Made by a program: the position numbers and the translations under genes | Assembly: GCF_016124325.1 (NCBI RefSeq) | Contig: NZ_WGNY01000014.1 | Span: forward strand, 62,001-126,000 | Source of the DNA: Phenylobacterium sp. | Lineage (GTDB): Bacteria > Pseudomonadota > Alphaproteobacteria > Caulobacterales > Caulobacteraceae | DNA length: 64,000 nucleotides | Direction of reading: 5' to 3' | Notes under the pieces: model-generated | Databases searched by the model: none | Told to the model about the DNA's origin: nothing | The model's input: the letters and a program-made list of their open reading frames with translations, nothing else | Shown: positions 27,101 to 35,112 of the stretch, one piece after another | Position numbering within the stretch: the first letter of the stretch is position 1 | How the letters are laid out: each line of letters starts with the position of its first letter

Positions 27101-29227
27101 GGCCGCCTGCTCGATCCCAACCTGGGGGCGCCGGCCAACGTCAACTTCGGCGGCGACGAGATCGGCGGCGAGGGCCTGACCGTCACGCCGATCCGCACCG
27201 TGGCCCTGTGGTCGGGCGTCATCGAGACCGACCGCGCCGGCCGCGCGGTGATCCACCTGCCGGCGCCCGACCTCAACGGCGAGCTGCGGCTGATGGTGGT
27301 GGCCTGGACCGACGACGCGGTCGGCGCGGCCTCCAAGCCGCTCACCGTGCGCGAGCCGGTGGTGGCCGAGCTGAACCTGCCCCGCTTCGTGGCCCCCGGC
27401 GATCACGCCTTCGCGACGCTGGAGCTGCACAACCTGGAAGGCAAGCCGGGCGACTACACGGCCACGATCTCGGGCCAGGGCGGCTTCCTCGCCGCGCTCA
27501 AGCGGGTGTTCGCCCTGGCGGTGGGCCAGCGCACGGTGGAGCGCATCGCCTTCGCCGCGCCGCGCGTGGCCGGGATCGGCCAGGTGAGCTTCAAGGTGAC
27601 GGGGCCCGGCTTCTCGACAGGCCGCGACATCCCGATCCAGAGCCGGCTGGGCTGGGGCAAGGTGACCCGCGTCACCACCACCCTCCAACAACCCGGTCAG
27701 GCGTTCGCGCCCACGCCCGACCTGCTGGCGGGCCTGGCGGCGGGCGATACGACCCTCCAGGTCAGCTACTCGCCCTTCCGCGGCTTCGATCCGGGGCCGA
27801 TCGCGGAGTCGCTGTCGCGCTATCCCTATGGCTGCACCGAGCAGCTCGTCTCCCACGCCTATCCGATCCTCTACGGGCGCGAGATCGACGCCAAGCTGGC
27901 CCGCACCACGCCTGCGCTGAACCAGGCGGTGTCCCAGCTCCTGGACCGCCAGAGCCTCGACGGCGCCTTCGGCCTGTGGCGGGTGGGCGACGCCCAGGCC
28001 GATCCCTGGCTGGGCGCCTACGCCACCGACTTCCTGCTGGAGGCGCGCAGGCTGGGCGCGCCCGTGCCGCAGGCGGCGCTGGACCGGGCGATGGCCGCCA
28101 TGCGGCTCGTCTCGCGGCCCGACGGCTACGCCAACGTCGCCTACCGCCTGGACTATCCCGACTGGTGGGCGGCCACGCCCAAGGCCTCGCGCGAGGCCAC
28201 CGAGCGGATGCGCCGGCGCGCCTCGGCCTATGCGCTCTACGTGCTGGCCAAGGGCGGCCGCGGCGACCTGGGCCGCCTGCGCTGGTGGCACGACGTGGCC
28301 ATGAAGTCCGAGGCCTCGCCGCTGGCCAAGGCCCAGGTGGGCGCGGGCCTGGCCCTGATGGGCGACCGGGCGCGGGCGCATTCGGCCTTCCGCCAGGCCG
28401 CCGCGTCCCTGGGCTGGAAGGACCAGACCGACTGGTACCAGAGCCCCTTGCGCGACCTCTCGGCCGTGATCGCCCTGGCCTACGAGGCCAACGAGACGGC
28501 GCTGGCCCGCTCGCTCCAGGGCCGCCTCGAAGGCGCGGTGAAGGACCCCGACGACCTCAACACCCAGGAGCAGGCGCGCCTGCTGCAGGCCGCCCACTTC
28601 ATGCTGCGCGCCGCCGGGCCGGTGAAGATCGAGGCGAGCGGCGCCACGCCCCTGGCCTCGGCCGGCGGCGCCCCGCGCTGGTCGGTGGGGCGGCTCGCGG
28701 GCGTGCGCTTCGCCAACGCCGGGACCGGCGCGATCTGGCGCACGGTCACGGTCTCGGGCGCGCCCGTCCAGGCGCCGGCGGCGGAAGCCCGCGGTCTCAC
28801 GCTCGACAAACAGCTCTTCACCCTGAAGGGCGCGGCGGTCGATCCCTCGGCCGTGCGCCAGGGCGACCGGGTGGTGGTGCGCGTCTCGGGCCGCTCGCAG
28901 CAGTCGCGCAGCCTGGCGCTGGTGGTGGACGATCCGCTGCCGGCCGGCTTCGAGATCGAGACGGTGCTGGGCGCGGGCGACGCCCAGGACGGCCCGTTCC
29001 GCTTCCTCGGCAAGCTGACCGACGCCAGCGTCCAGGAGGCGCGCGACGACCGCTACGTCTCCGCCGTCGACCTGGCCGGGAACAAGGAGTTCGCCTTCGC
29101 CTACATCGCCCGCGCGGTGACGCCCGGCGAGTTCCTGCTGCCCGGCGCCGAGGCGCGCGACATGTACCGTCCGGCGGTCAGCGCCCGCACCGCCGCCCGC
29201 CGCACGGCCATCGCGCCGGGGCCGTGA
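24200..29227 (+). CDS. Bacterial alpha-2-macroglobulin family protein
   Basis: A 1675-residue periplasmic protease-trapping protein. The N-terminal helix at ~29-52 (VPVVAAALVAIAAFGGGALATGLI region) is an uncleaved anchor rather than a lipobox, unlike E. coli YfhM. MG-type beta domains follow. The thioester motif C-T-E-Q is intact at residues 1212-1215 (YPYGCTEQ), in the alpha-helical TED domain. The start ATG 24200 follows GGAGGGG; GTG 24182 is in frame but upstream of this ribosome-binding site. The next gene, pbpC, overlaps by 4 nt, the standard A2M-PbpC pairing that links protease defence to wall repair. Confidence 0.94.
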   Translation: MSQGDGSQPQDPRPGWRGWIDRLRTGRVPVVAAALVAIAAFGGGALATGLIQSLTHPAAAPSAQAVSGPGWSLFGKPRPADARRRGIPKPEDFAVWRSRIDTSAAQPRACVQMSRPLDPTKAYGDFVLVSPELDAKPAVTVKDDELCVSGVGFADRTIALLKGLPALSGETLAKNAEVAFNSGDKPPYVGFAGEGVILPREEADGIGIETINVSKLSIEVWRVVDRNLVRRSISAPEPTAEGEYPGYWGDDTPRGEGRRVWKGEVTVRGAQGQKATTVFPLGAVLKEMKPGGYVIIARDASGGRDLKADDDEDGYDPNPPAQARRWVMFTDMALTAYQGSEGLDVVVRSLQSAKTLSGLRVALVAANGEDLAEGKSDASGRVRFDKPLLKGEGAETARMVMAYGAQGDLAVLDLDRAPVDLSRQGVGGRVDGPTAGGPVDAYLYADRGVYRPGETVHLNTLLRDREARAIKQRKGAIVVRRPSGVELIRYTFDKVPYGSAAANVELPKNAPRGRWKATVEIDGLDQPAGELTFAVEDFAPQRLDVTTKGDEQVPLRAEETRAIEVSARFLYGAAGAGLQTQGEARLRVDANPFPQFEGYEWGDQREPFDEQYLDLETTVTDGEGHAVLHLPTYAAHDSAQPLEALVTASVFEPGGRPVRESATFKVRPAAYYLGTKVDVGEAVGGKDPLVSLDVIAVDAFGRRKAQAGVEYRLIAETWNYDWFQQDGRWQWRRTSRDVVVQKGALNVAAAQPARIARRLGWGDYRLELTGPDGASSVIRFAAGWGAPARDVEAPDMVRVSAGTKAYAQGDTVEITLKPPYAGEAQIAVATDRIVDFKTVSVTDKGATVKLKSDASWGGGAYVLVSVIQPRDAVTAPKPRRALGLVYVPLDPKGRKLDVALGTPAKAGSKAALDIPVTIKGAGFAGKARVTVAAVDEGILRITKFKSPDPVKWYFGKRALAVDYRDDYGRLLDPNLGAPANVNFGGDEIGGEGLTVTPIRTVALWSGVIETDRAGRAVIHLPAPDLNGELRLMVVAWTDDAVGAASKPLTVREPVVAELNLPRFVAPGDHAFATLELHNLEGKPGDYTATISGQGGFLAALKRVFALAVGQRTVERIAFAAPRVAGIGQVSFKVTGPGFSTGRDIPIQSRLGWGKVTRVTTTLQQPGQAFAPTPDLLAGLAAGDTTLQVSYSPFRGFDPGPIAESLSRYPYGCTEQLVSHAYPILYGREIDAKLARTTPALNQAVSQLLDRQSLDGAFGLWRVGDAQADPWLGAYATDFLLEARRLGAPVPQAALDRAMAAMRLVSRPDGYANVAYRLDYPDWWAATPKASREATERMRRRASAYALYVLAKGGRGDLGRLRWWHDVAMKSEASPLAKAQVGAGLALMGDRARAHSAFRQAAASLGWKDQTDWYQSPLRDLSAVIALAYEANETALARSLQGRLEGAVKDPDDLNTQEQARLLQAAHFMLRAAGPVKIEASGATPLASAGGAPRWSVGRLAGVRFANAGTGAIWRTVTVSGAPVQAPAAEARGLTLDKQLFTLKGAAVDPSAVRQGDRVVVRVSGRSQQSRSLALVVDDPLPAGFEIETVLGAGDAQDGPFRFLGKLTDASVQEARDDRYVSAVDLAGNKEFAFAYIARAVTPGEFLLPGAEARDMYRPAVSARTAARRTAIAPGP

Positions 29228-31269
29228 GCGTGCTGATCCGTCGCCTCACCCAGGGGCTGATCGGTTTCATGGCGTTGCAGACGGCGGCGTTCGCGCTGGA
29301 CGTGGCGTTCCCGCCCGACCTGACGCGGGCCGACAGCGCCTCGCCGGTGGTGCTGGACCGTCACGGCGGCTGGCTGCGGGCGCTGCCGGTGGAGGACGGC
29401 CGCTGGCGGCTGCGGGCCGACCTCGACCGCACCGACCCCACGTTCCTGAAGCGCGTCGTGGCGGTGGAGGACGCGCGGTTCTGGATCCATCCGGGCGTCG
29501 ATCCGCTGGCCGTCGTGCGCGCCGCCGGCTCGGCGCTCGTGCGCGGCCACGTCGTCTCCGGCGCCTCCACGCTGACCATGCAGACCGCCCGACTGCTGGA
29601 GCCCCGGCCTCGAACGCTCGGGTCCAAGCTGGTCGAGGCGGCGCGCGCCGTGCAGCTCGAGGCCCGCTTCTCCAAGCGCGAGATCCTCGGCCTCTACCTC
29701 ACGCTCGCGCCCTACGGCGGCAACCTGGAGGGCGTGCGCGCCGCCAGCCTCTCGTACTTCGGCCACGAGCCCGAGAGCCTCACCAACGCCGAACAGGCCC
29801 TGCTGATCGCCCTGCCGCAGTCGCCCGAGGCCCGCCGGCCCGACCGCCATCCCGTGGCCGCCCGCGCCGCGCGGCGCCAGGTGCTGGCCCGCATCGCCCG
29901 CGCCGGCGAGATTCCATCGCAAGCGGTCGCCGAGGCCGACGCCGATCCCCTGCCGGGCCGGGCCGTCTTCCCGGCGCGAGCCTGGCACGCCGCGGGCGAG
30001 CTGGCGCGGGCCGCGCCGCCCGGCCAGTCCACGGTGGTCTCGACCCTCGACGCGGCGCTTCAAGGGCGGCTGGAGGATCTGGCCCGCGCGGCCGCCGCCG
30101 CCGAGGGCCCGCAGGAGACCGCGGCGATCCTGGTGGTGCAGATTGACGGGCGCGCGGTGCGCGGCGCGGTGGGTTCGTCGGGGCTGTCGGCGCGCGGCGG
30201 CTGGATCGACATGACCCGCGCCCTGCGCTCGCCCGGCTCGACGCTGAAGCCCTTCATCTACGCCTTCGCCTTCGAGGAGGGGATCGCCGCGCCCGACACC
30301 CAGATCGACGACGCCCCCCTGCGCTTCGCCGACTACCAGCCCGAGAACTTCGACCGGGTGTTCCACGGCAAGGTCACCGCGCGCGAGGCCCTGGCCCAGT
30401 CGCTGAACGTGCCGGCGGTGGCCACGCTCGCCAATGTGGGGCCCGAGGCGTTCGAGGCGCGGCTGACCGGCGCCGGGATCACGCTGAAGCGCCCCAACGC
30501 CGAGACCCGCGCGCCCGGCCTGGCCCTGGCCCTGGGCGGGGCGGGGATCAGCCTGCGCGACCTGGCGCTGCTCTACGCCGCCCTGGGCGACGACGGCGTG
30601 GCCAAGCCGCTGGCCTGGACCGAGGCCGAGGCGGCGCGCGTGCGCCGCCAGCCGGGCCGCCGTCTGGTCCGCGCCGAGGCCGCCCACCAGGTGCTGGACA
30701 TCCTGCGCGAGACTCCGCCACCCGAAGGCTCGGGCCCCGCCGCTCTGCTGCGCGGGCGCCCGGCCATGGCCTACAAGACCGGCACCTCCTACGGCTTCCG
30801 CGACGCCCTGGCCGCCGGGGTGGTGGGCGGCTACGCCGTGGTGGTCTGGACCGGCCGCGCCGACGGCGGCGCGCGTGGCGGCGTCACCGGCCGGGACTCC
30901 GCCTTGCCTCTGCTCTTCCAGGCGGCCGACCTGCTGGGCGCGCCGCCCGCCGCCCCGCGTCCGATCGCGCCGCGCGCGGCGCCGCCGGCGTTGCAGGCGC
31001 TGAAGACCGGCAACGGGGGGCCGCGCCTGATCTTCCCGCCGGACGGGGCGACCGTGCAGGTGGAGGGCTTCGGGCCACGGGCGCGCGGACTGTCGCTGGC
31101 GGCGCGGGGCGCCGACCTCGCCTGGTACGTCGACGGCAGCCCGCTTGCGGCCGAGCCGGTCGGTGGGCGGGTGATCTGGCGTCCCGACGGACCGGGGTTC
31201 TACGGCGTCACGGTGGTGGACGGCGAAGGCCGTCAGGCCAAGGCGCGCGTTCGGGTGAAGGGCGGCTAG
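29224..31269 (+). CDS. pbpC: Penicillin-binding protein 1C
   Basis: A 681-residue bifunctional class A-like PBP. After a short N-terminal hydrophobic segment comes a GT51 glycosyltransferase domain with catalytic E82 (VAVEDARFW) and GASTLTMQTARLL. The transpeptidase domain has SxxK at S339-K342, SxN at S393-N395 and KTG at 518-520. A C-terminal PbpC-type Ig-like domain ends the protein (FPPDGATVQVEG...WYVDGSPL). It starts at GTG 29224, which overlaps the A2M stop as GTGA. The role is peptidoglycan repair in partnership with A2M. The stop TAG is followed directly by AGC, as in other repeat-adjacent stops here. Confidence 0.94.
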   Translation: MSVLIRRLTQGLIGFMALQTAAFALDVAFPPDLTRADSASPVVLDRHGGWLRALPVEDGRWRLRADLDRTDPTFLKRVVAVEDARFWIHPGVDPLAVVRAAGSALVRGHVVSGASTLTMQTARLLEPRPRTLGSKLVEAARAVQLEARFSKREILGLYLTLAPYGGNLEGVRAASLSYFGHEPESLTNAEQALLIALPQSPEARRPDRHPVAARAARRQVLARIARAGEIPSQAVAEADADPLPGRAVFPARAWHAAGELARAAPPGQSTVVSTLDAALQGRLEDLARAAAAAEGPQETAAILVVQIDGRAVRGAVGSSGLSARGGWIDMTRALRSPGSTLKPFIYAFAFEEGIAAPDTQIDDAPLRFADYQPENFDRVFHGKVTAREALAQSLNVPAVATLANVGPEAFEARLTGAGITLKRPNAETRAPGLALALGGAGISLRDLALLYAALGDDGVAKPLAWTEAEAARVRRQPGRRLVRAEAAHQVLDILRETPPPEGSGPAALLRGRPAMAYKTGTSYGFRDALAAGVVGGYAVVVWTGRADGGARGGVTGRDSALPLLFQAADLLGAPPAAPRPIAPRAAPPALQALKTGNGGPRLIFPPDGATVQVEGFGPRARGLSLAARGADLAWYVDGSPLAAEPVGGRVIWRPDGPGFYGVTVVDGEGRQAKARVRVKGG

Positions 31270-31303
31270 AGCAACAAATTCCGAGGGCCGGCCTTAGTTT
31301 GAA

Positions 31304-31485
31304 GGCCCGATCAATGGATTGAAAACATTATGAATCGTCATGGCCCGGCTTGTCCGGGCCACCCATAGACGCCGAGCGAGCGTGTCGGGACGCGGCATCG
31401 CCGCCACCCAAGCCGGCCGATGTTCGTGTTCATGGATCGCCCGGACAAGCCGGGCGATGACAATGGGGGTCGCTTGATCGAGTCC
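31304..31485. repeat. MITE-like palindromic element, copy 4
   Basis: An element of 182 bp with the clearest ends: GGCCCGATCAA on the left and TTGATCGAGTCC on the right, inverted to each other. The core is 31337-31461 with arms GTCATGGCCCGGCTTGTCC and GGACAAGCCGGGCGATGAC. It separates convergent pbpC and the carbonic anhydrase gene. The 34 bases after the pbpC stop hold nothing I can name. Confidence 0.8.
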
Positions 31486-31490
31486 GCAGC

Positions 31491-32117
31491 CTAACCGTCG
31501 AGCTTGGCCAGGTCTTCGGGCCCGCCCACGGTCACGTTGAGGTCGGTCACCAGCCCGCTCGACAGCGTGTAGACCCAGCCGTGCACCTTCAGCGGCTGGT
31601 CCCGCTTCCAGGCCTCGGTGACGAAGACGTCGGAGGCCACGTTGCGCACCTGGCGGATGACGTTCAGCTCCACGAGCCGATCCCACTTCTCCCGTTCGCC
31701 GGGCAGGGCCTCCAGCTCGTGACGGTGCTCGTGGTGCACCTCGCGGATCGGGTGCAGCCAGTGGTCGACCAGGCCGCGCCGCTGGCCGTCGACGGCCGCG
31801 GCCACGCCGCCGCAGCCGTAGTGGCCGACCACGAGGATGTGCTTCACCTTCAGCACGTCGACGGCGAACTGGAGCACCGACAGGTAGTTGGCGTCCTGCG
31901 GCGGGGCCAGGTTGGCCACGTTGCGGTGGACGAACAGCTCGCCGGGGTCGAGCCCGACGATCTCGTTGGCCGGAACGCGGCTGTCGGCGCAGCCGATCCA
32001 CAGATACTCAGGCGCCTGCTGGCCCTCCAGGCGCTTGAAGAAGCCGGGGTCGACGGCGACCTTGCCGGCCGCCCACGCGCGGTTCTTGGCCTTCAGCTCG
32101 TCGAGGGAATGGGGCAT
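31491..32117 (-). CDS. can: Beta-class carbonic anhydrase
   Basis: A 208-residue zinc enzyme interconverting CO2 and bicarbonate. The zinc ligands C43, D45 (GCADSR), H99 and C102 (GHYGCGG) sit at the positions known for E. coli Can. The ATG shares one base with the maleylacetoacetate isomerase stop (TGATG), so it is coupled to the aromatic-degradation genes upstream. Its stop lies just beyond the MITE-like repeat. Confidence 0.95.
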   Translation of the reverse strand: MPHSLDELKAKNRAWAAGKVAVDPGFFKRLEGQQAPEYLWIGCADSRVPANEIVGLDPGELFVHRNVANLAPPQDANYLSVLQFAVDVLKVKHILVVGHYGCGGVAAAVDGQRRGLVDHWLHPIREVHHEHRHELEALPGEREKWDRLVELNVIRQVRNVASDVFVTEAWKRDQPLKVHGWVYTLSSGLVTDLNVTVGGPEDLAKLDG

Positions 32118-32761
32118 CACGCTGGCTTCGCGTCCGGTTGGTTGTTCGGGTGCGCGGCCTGGAAGGCCGGGTTCTGGGCGGCGCGGGCGGCTACGCCGGC
32201 GATGGCCGGCCAGGCGCTGACGTCCACCTGGTAGCGGTTGGCCGAGTAGACCTGCGGGATCAGGCAGCAGTCGGCGATGGTGGGCGCGTCCCCGAAGGCG
32301 AAGACGCCCCCGTGCCGGGCCACCAGCGGCTCCAGGGCGTCGAAGCCGTCGCGGATCCAACCTTGCGTCCACTCCAGGATCGCCTCCTGCGACAGGCCGA
32401 GCTTGTGCAGCTTGCGGCCCACGCGGGTGTTGTTCAGCGGATGGATGTCGCAGGCGACGATCGTGGCCATGGTGCGCACGGTCTGCCGGTCCATGGCCGA
32501 GCGCGGCAGGATCGGCGGCTGCGGCCGGGTCTCCTCGAGCCATTCCAATATGGCGAGGCTCTGGGTCAGCACGTGGCCGTCGCCGAGGTCGAGCGCCGGG
32601 GTCAGGCCCTGGGGGTTCACCGCGCGATAGGCCGGCTCGCGCTGCTGGCCGGCCAGCAGGTCGACGGCGGCGTAATCGTAGGCCACGCCCTTCAGCGCCA
32701 GGCCGATGCGGACGCGATAGGGCGCCGTGGCGCGCCAGGCGGAATGCAGCGTCCAGGCCAT
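32117..32761 (-). CDS. maiA: Maleylacetoacetate isomerase (zeta-class GST)
   Basis: A 214-residue zeta-class GST that isomerises maleylacetoacetate to fumarylacetoacetate in tyrosine/homogentisate breakdown. The N-terminal signature is HSAWRATAPYRVRIGLALKG, a variant of the SSCSWRVR loop. NPQGLTPALDLGDG, TQSLAILEWLEE and the zeta-class ACDIHPLNNTRV follow. Start ATG 32761 overlaps the stop of the fumarylacetoacetate hydrolase gene by one base. Function is strongly supported by this neighbour. Confidence 0.93.
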   Translation of the reverse strand: MAWTLHSAWRATAPYRVRIGLALKGVAYDYAAVDLLAGQQREPAYRAVNPQGLTPALDLGDGHVLTQSLAILEWLEETRPQPPILPRSAMDRQTVRTMATIVACDIHPLNNTRVGRKLHKLGLSQEAILEWTQGWIRDGFDALEPLVARHGGVFAFGDAPTIADCCLIPQVYSANRYQVDVSAWPAIAGVAARAAQNPAFQAAHPNNQPDAKPA

Positions 32762-33441
32762 CAGGTCACCTCGAAGGCGAGCCGGCCCACGCCGTCCACC
32801 TCTCCCTCCACGCGGTCGCCGCGGACCAGCGGCCCGACGCCCTCGGGGGTGCCGGTGAAGATCAGGTCGCCGGGCATGAGCCGCCACAGCTTGGAGGCTT
32901 CGGAGACGATCTCGGGCAGGTTCCAGATCATGTCGGCGACCACGGCGTCCTGACGGGTCTCGCCGTTGACCGACAGGGTGATGCGGCCTTGCGGCGCCGG
33001 CCCGCTCCAGCGGCGGATCGCCGAGATCGGCGCGGAATCGTCGAAGGCCTTCGCCGCGTCCCAGGGCTGGCCCTTGTCGCGGGCCGCGGCCTGCAGGTCG
33101 CGCCGGGTGAGGTCGACGCCGACGGCGTAGCCGAACACCAGGTCCAGCGCCGCGTCGGGGGCCACGTCGGCGCCCTCCGCGCCGATCGCCACGACCAGCT
33201 CGATCTCGTGGTGCAGGTTGGCCGTGCGGCTCGGATAGGCCGGGTCGCGGCCCGGGGTCACGACGGCGTCGGCCGGCTTGGTGAAGAAGAACGGCGGGTC
33301 GCGGTCGTCGCCGCCCATCTCGCGGCGGTGGGCGGCGCAGTTGCGTCCCACGCAGAGGATCCGCCGGACCGGGAAGGCCGCGGTCTCGCCCTCCACGGGG
33401 ACGACGGGCTGCGGCGGCGGGGCGATCGCATAGTCGGCCAT
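32761..33441 (-). CDS. Fumarylacetoacetate hydrolase family protein
   Basis: A 226-residue FAH-fold hydrolase of the short type. Motifs are CVGRNCAAHRREMG (His for catalysis), FFFTKPADAVV, the metal-binding HHEIELVVAIG, and FGYAVGVDLTRRDLQ. GDLIFTGTPEGVGPL closes the active site. It likely cleaves fumarylpyruvate or fumarylacetoacetate to fumarate. First gene of the minus-strand trio with maiA and carbonic anhydrase. Which aromatic pathway it serves cannot be told because hmgA or a gentisate dioxygenase is not present. Confidence 0.9.
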   Translation of the reverse strand: MADYAIAPPPQPVVPVEGETAAFPVRRILCVGRNCAAHRREMGGDDRDPPFFFTKPADAVVTPGRDPAYPSRTANLHHEIELVVAIGAEGADVAPDAALDLVFGYAVGVDLTRRDLQAAARDKGQPWDAAKAFDDSAPISAIRRWSGPAPQGRITLSVNGETRQDAVVADMIWNLPEIVSEASKLWRLMPGDLIFTGTPEGVGPLVRGDRVEGEVDGVGRLAFEVT

Positions 33442-33497
33442 GCGCCGCGTTTAGGCCTGCCGCGCCCGGAAGGAAACCCTACGCTGCGGCGCCCTCG

Positions 33498-35030
33498 TCA
33501 GGCCTCGGCGTCGAACGGCCCCGGCGTCTCGCCGGGCGGCGGCAGCTTCGCCTCCAGCGCGCAGCGGAAGCCGTCGGGCGCGTAGGTCATCGCCGCCTGG
33601 CCGCCGAGCTCGCTCTTCAGGCTGCGCTCGATGAGCCGCGAGCCGAAGCCGCGGCGGGTGGGCGGCCTCACGGGCGGACCGCCGGTCTCGACCCAGGTCA
33701 GGGTGAGGTGGTGATCGGCTTCGTCCAGCGTCCAGTTCAGGGCCACGCGGCCCTCGTCGTTCGACAAGGCGCCATACTTCACGGCGTTGGTCGCCAGCTC
33801 ATGCAGCACCAGCGCCAGGGTGAGCGCCGCGCCAGGAGGCAGGCGCGCCGAGGGGCCCCTGGCGGTCACGCGGGTCGAATTGGCGGCGGCGAACGGGCGC
33901 AGCGCGCGTTCGGCCACGGCCGCCAGATCGGCGCCGTGCCAGCGCTCGCGCGTGAGCAGGTCGTGGGCCTGCGAAAGGCCCATAAGCCTGGCCTCGAACT
34001 TCTCGTAGGCGGACCGCGGCTCGGGTTCGGCGCGCAGGGTCTGGGACGCCATGGATTGTACGGTGGCGAGCGTGTTCTTCACCCGGTGGTTCAGCTCGTT
34101 GACCAGCAGGCGGAGCTGTTCCCGGTGGCGCGCCTGCACGCCCTCGGCGGCCTTGCGCGCGGAGATGTCCTCGATGATCGAGACGAAATAGTCCGGCTCG
34201 CCGGAGGCCTTGCGCACCATGGCCGCGGTCAGGTGCGCCCAGACCGGCTCCCCCGACTTGTGCACATAGCGCTTCTCGGCGCTCAGCATGTCGGTCGCGC
34301 CGTCGGCCAGGTCCTGGGCCCGCGCCACGTCGGCCGCCAGATCCTCGGGATGGGTGATGTCCTGGAAATTCAGCTCCAGCAGCTCTTCGTGATCGTAGCC
34401 CACCAGGGTGCAGAACCGGTCGTTGACTTCGAGGAACCGCCCGTCGGGCGCCACCCGGGCCACGGCCATGGCGGCCTGGTCGAACACCGCGCGATAGCGG
34501 GCCTCGGCGGCCTCCAGGGCCATGCGCGCCTCCACGGCGGCGGTCACGACCTCGGTGTACAGCACCAGCCCGCCGATCCGGCCGGCCTCGTCGCGCCAGG
34601 GGCCGATCGACCAGCGGATCCATTCGAGGCGTCCGTCCCGGTCCACGAACGGGTCGGCGTCATGGCTGAACGAGGCCCCGTCGCGCAGCACGTCGGCATG
34701 GATGTCGCGCCAGCGTTGGGGCACCTCCGGAAAGACATCGTAGTGGCGGCGCCCCACCAGCGGCGTGTCGCCGGGCAGGCCCTGGTCGGTCAGGAACTGG
34801 CGCGAAGCCGCCATGTACCGCATCTCGCGGTCGAAGATCGCCACGCCCAGGGGCGCCTGGGCAAGCGCGGTCAGCACGCTCGACGGGGCCGAGAGCGGCA
34901 AGGCCGTATCGGCCGGCTTCGAACTGTCCGATCCGGGCTGCGTCCTGTGACTCCGCTGTCCTGGCGGGCGCCTGCGCCAGCCTCGCCGATCTGCGGGACA
35001 GCGTAGCATTGGCGGCCGCACCCGCGCCAT
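33498..35030 (-). CDS. PAS domain sensor histidine kinase, HWE family
   Basis: A soluble kinase of up to 510 residues with two PAS domains (~55-165 and ~172-290, the second with PAC motif EPDYFVSIIEDISARKAAEG). It has an HWE-type phosphoacceptor region (NELNHRVKNTLATVQSMASQ) and an ATPase domain with HELATNAVKYGAL, and FGSRLIERSL near the end. There are no membrane segments, so it senses an internal cue. No response regulator is adjacent. The start is uncertain: ATG 35030 and ATG 35009 are in frame and neither has a clear ribosome-binding site. The first ~45 residues are Arg/Pro-rich and may not be translated. Confidence 0.87.
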   Translation of the reverse strand: MARVRPPMLRCPADRRGWRRRPPGQRSHRTQPGSDSSKPADTALPLSAPSSVLTALAQAPLGVAIFDREMRYMAASRQFLTDQGLPGDTPLVGRRHYDVFPEVPQRWRDIHADVLRDGASFSHDADPFVDRDGRLEWIRWSIGPWRDEAGRIGGLVLYTEVVTAAVEARMALEAAEARYRAVFDQAAMAVARVAPDGRFLEVNDRFCTLVGYDHEELLELNFQDITHPEDLAADVARAQDLADGATDMLSAEKRYVHKSGEPVWAHLTAAMVRKASGEPDYFVSIIEDISARKAAEGVQARHREQLRLLVNELNHRVKNTLATVQSMASQTLRAEPEPRSAYEKFEARLMGLSQAHDLLTRERWHGADLAAVAERALRPFAAANSTRVTARGPSARLPPGAALTLALVLHELATNAVKYGALSNDEGRVALNWTLDEADHHLTLTWVETGGPPVRPPTRRGFGSRLIERSLKSELGGQAAMTYAPDGFRCALEAKLPPPGETPGPFDAEA

Positions 35031-35112
35031 GCGGCGCGATGCGCGACCCCGGCGCCGTCGCGGCGGACTGAGCTCTTGGTCGCGCTACGTCACCGCGGGT
35101 ATGGCATGCATC

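Noticed and set aside
25999..29223. A long in-frame extension upstream of pbpC
   Set aside because: It is the shadow of the alpha-2-macroglobulin gene in another frame; pbpC has a proper GTG start overlapping the preceding stop.
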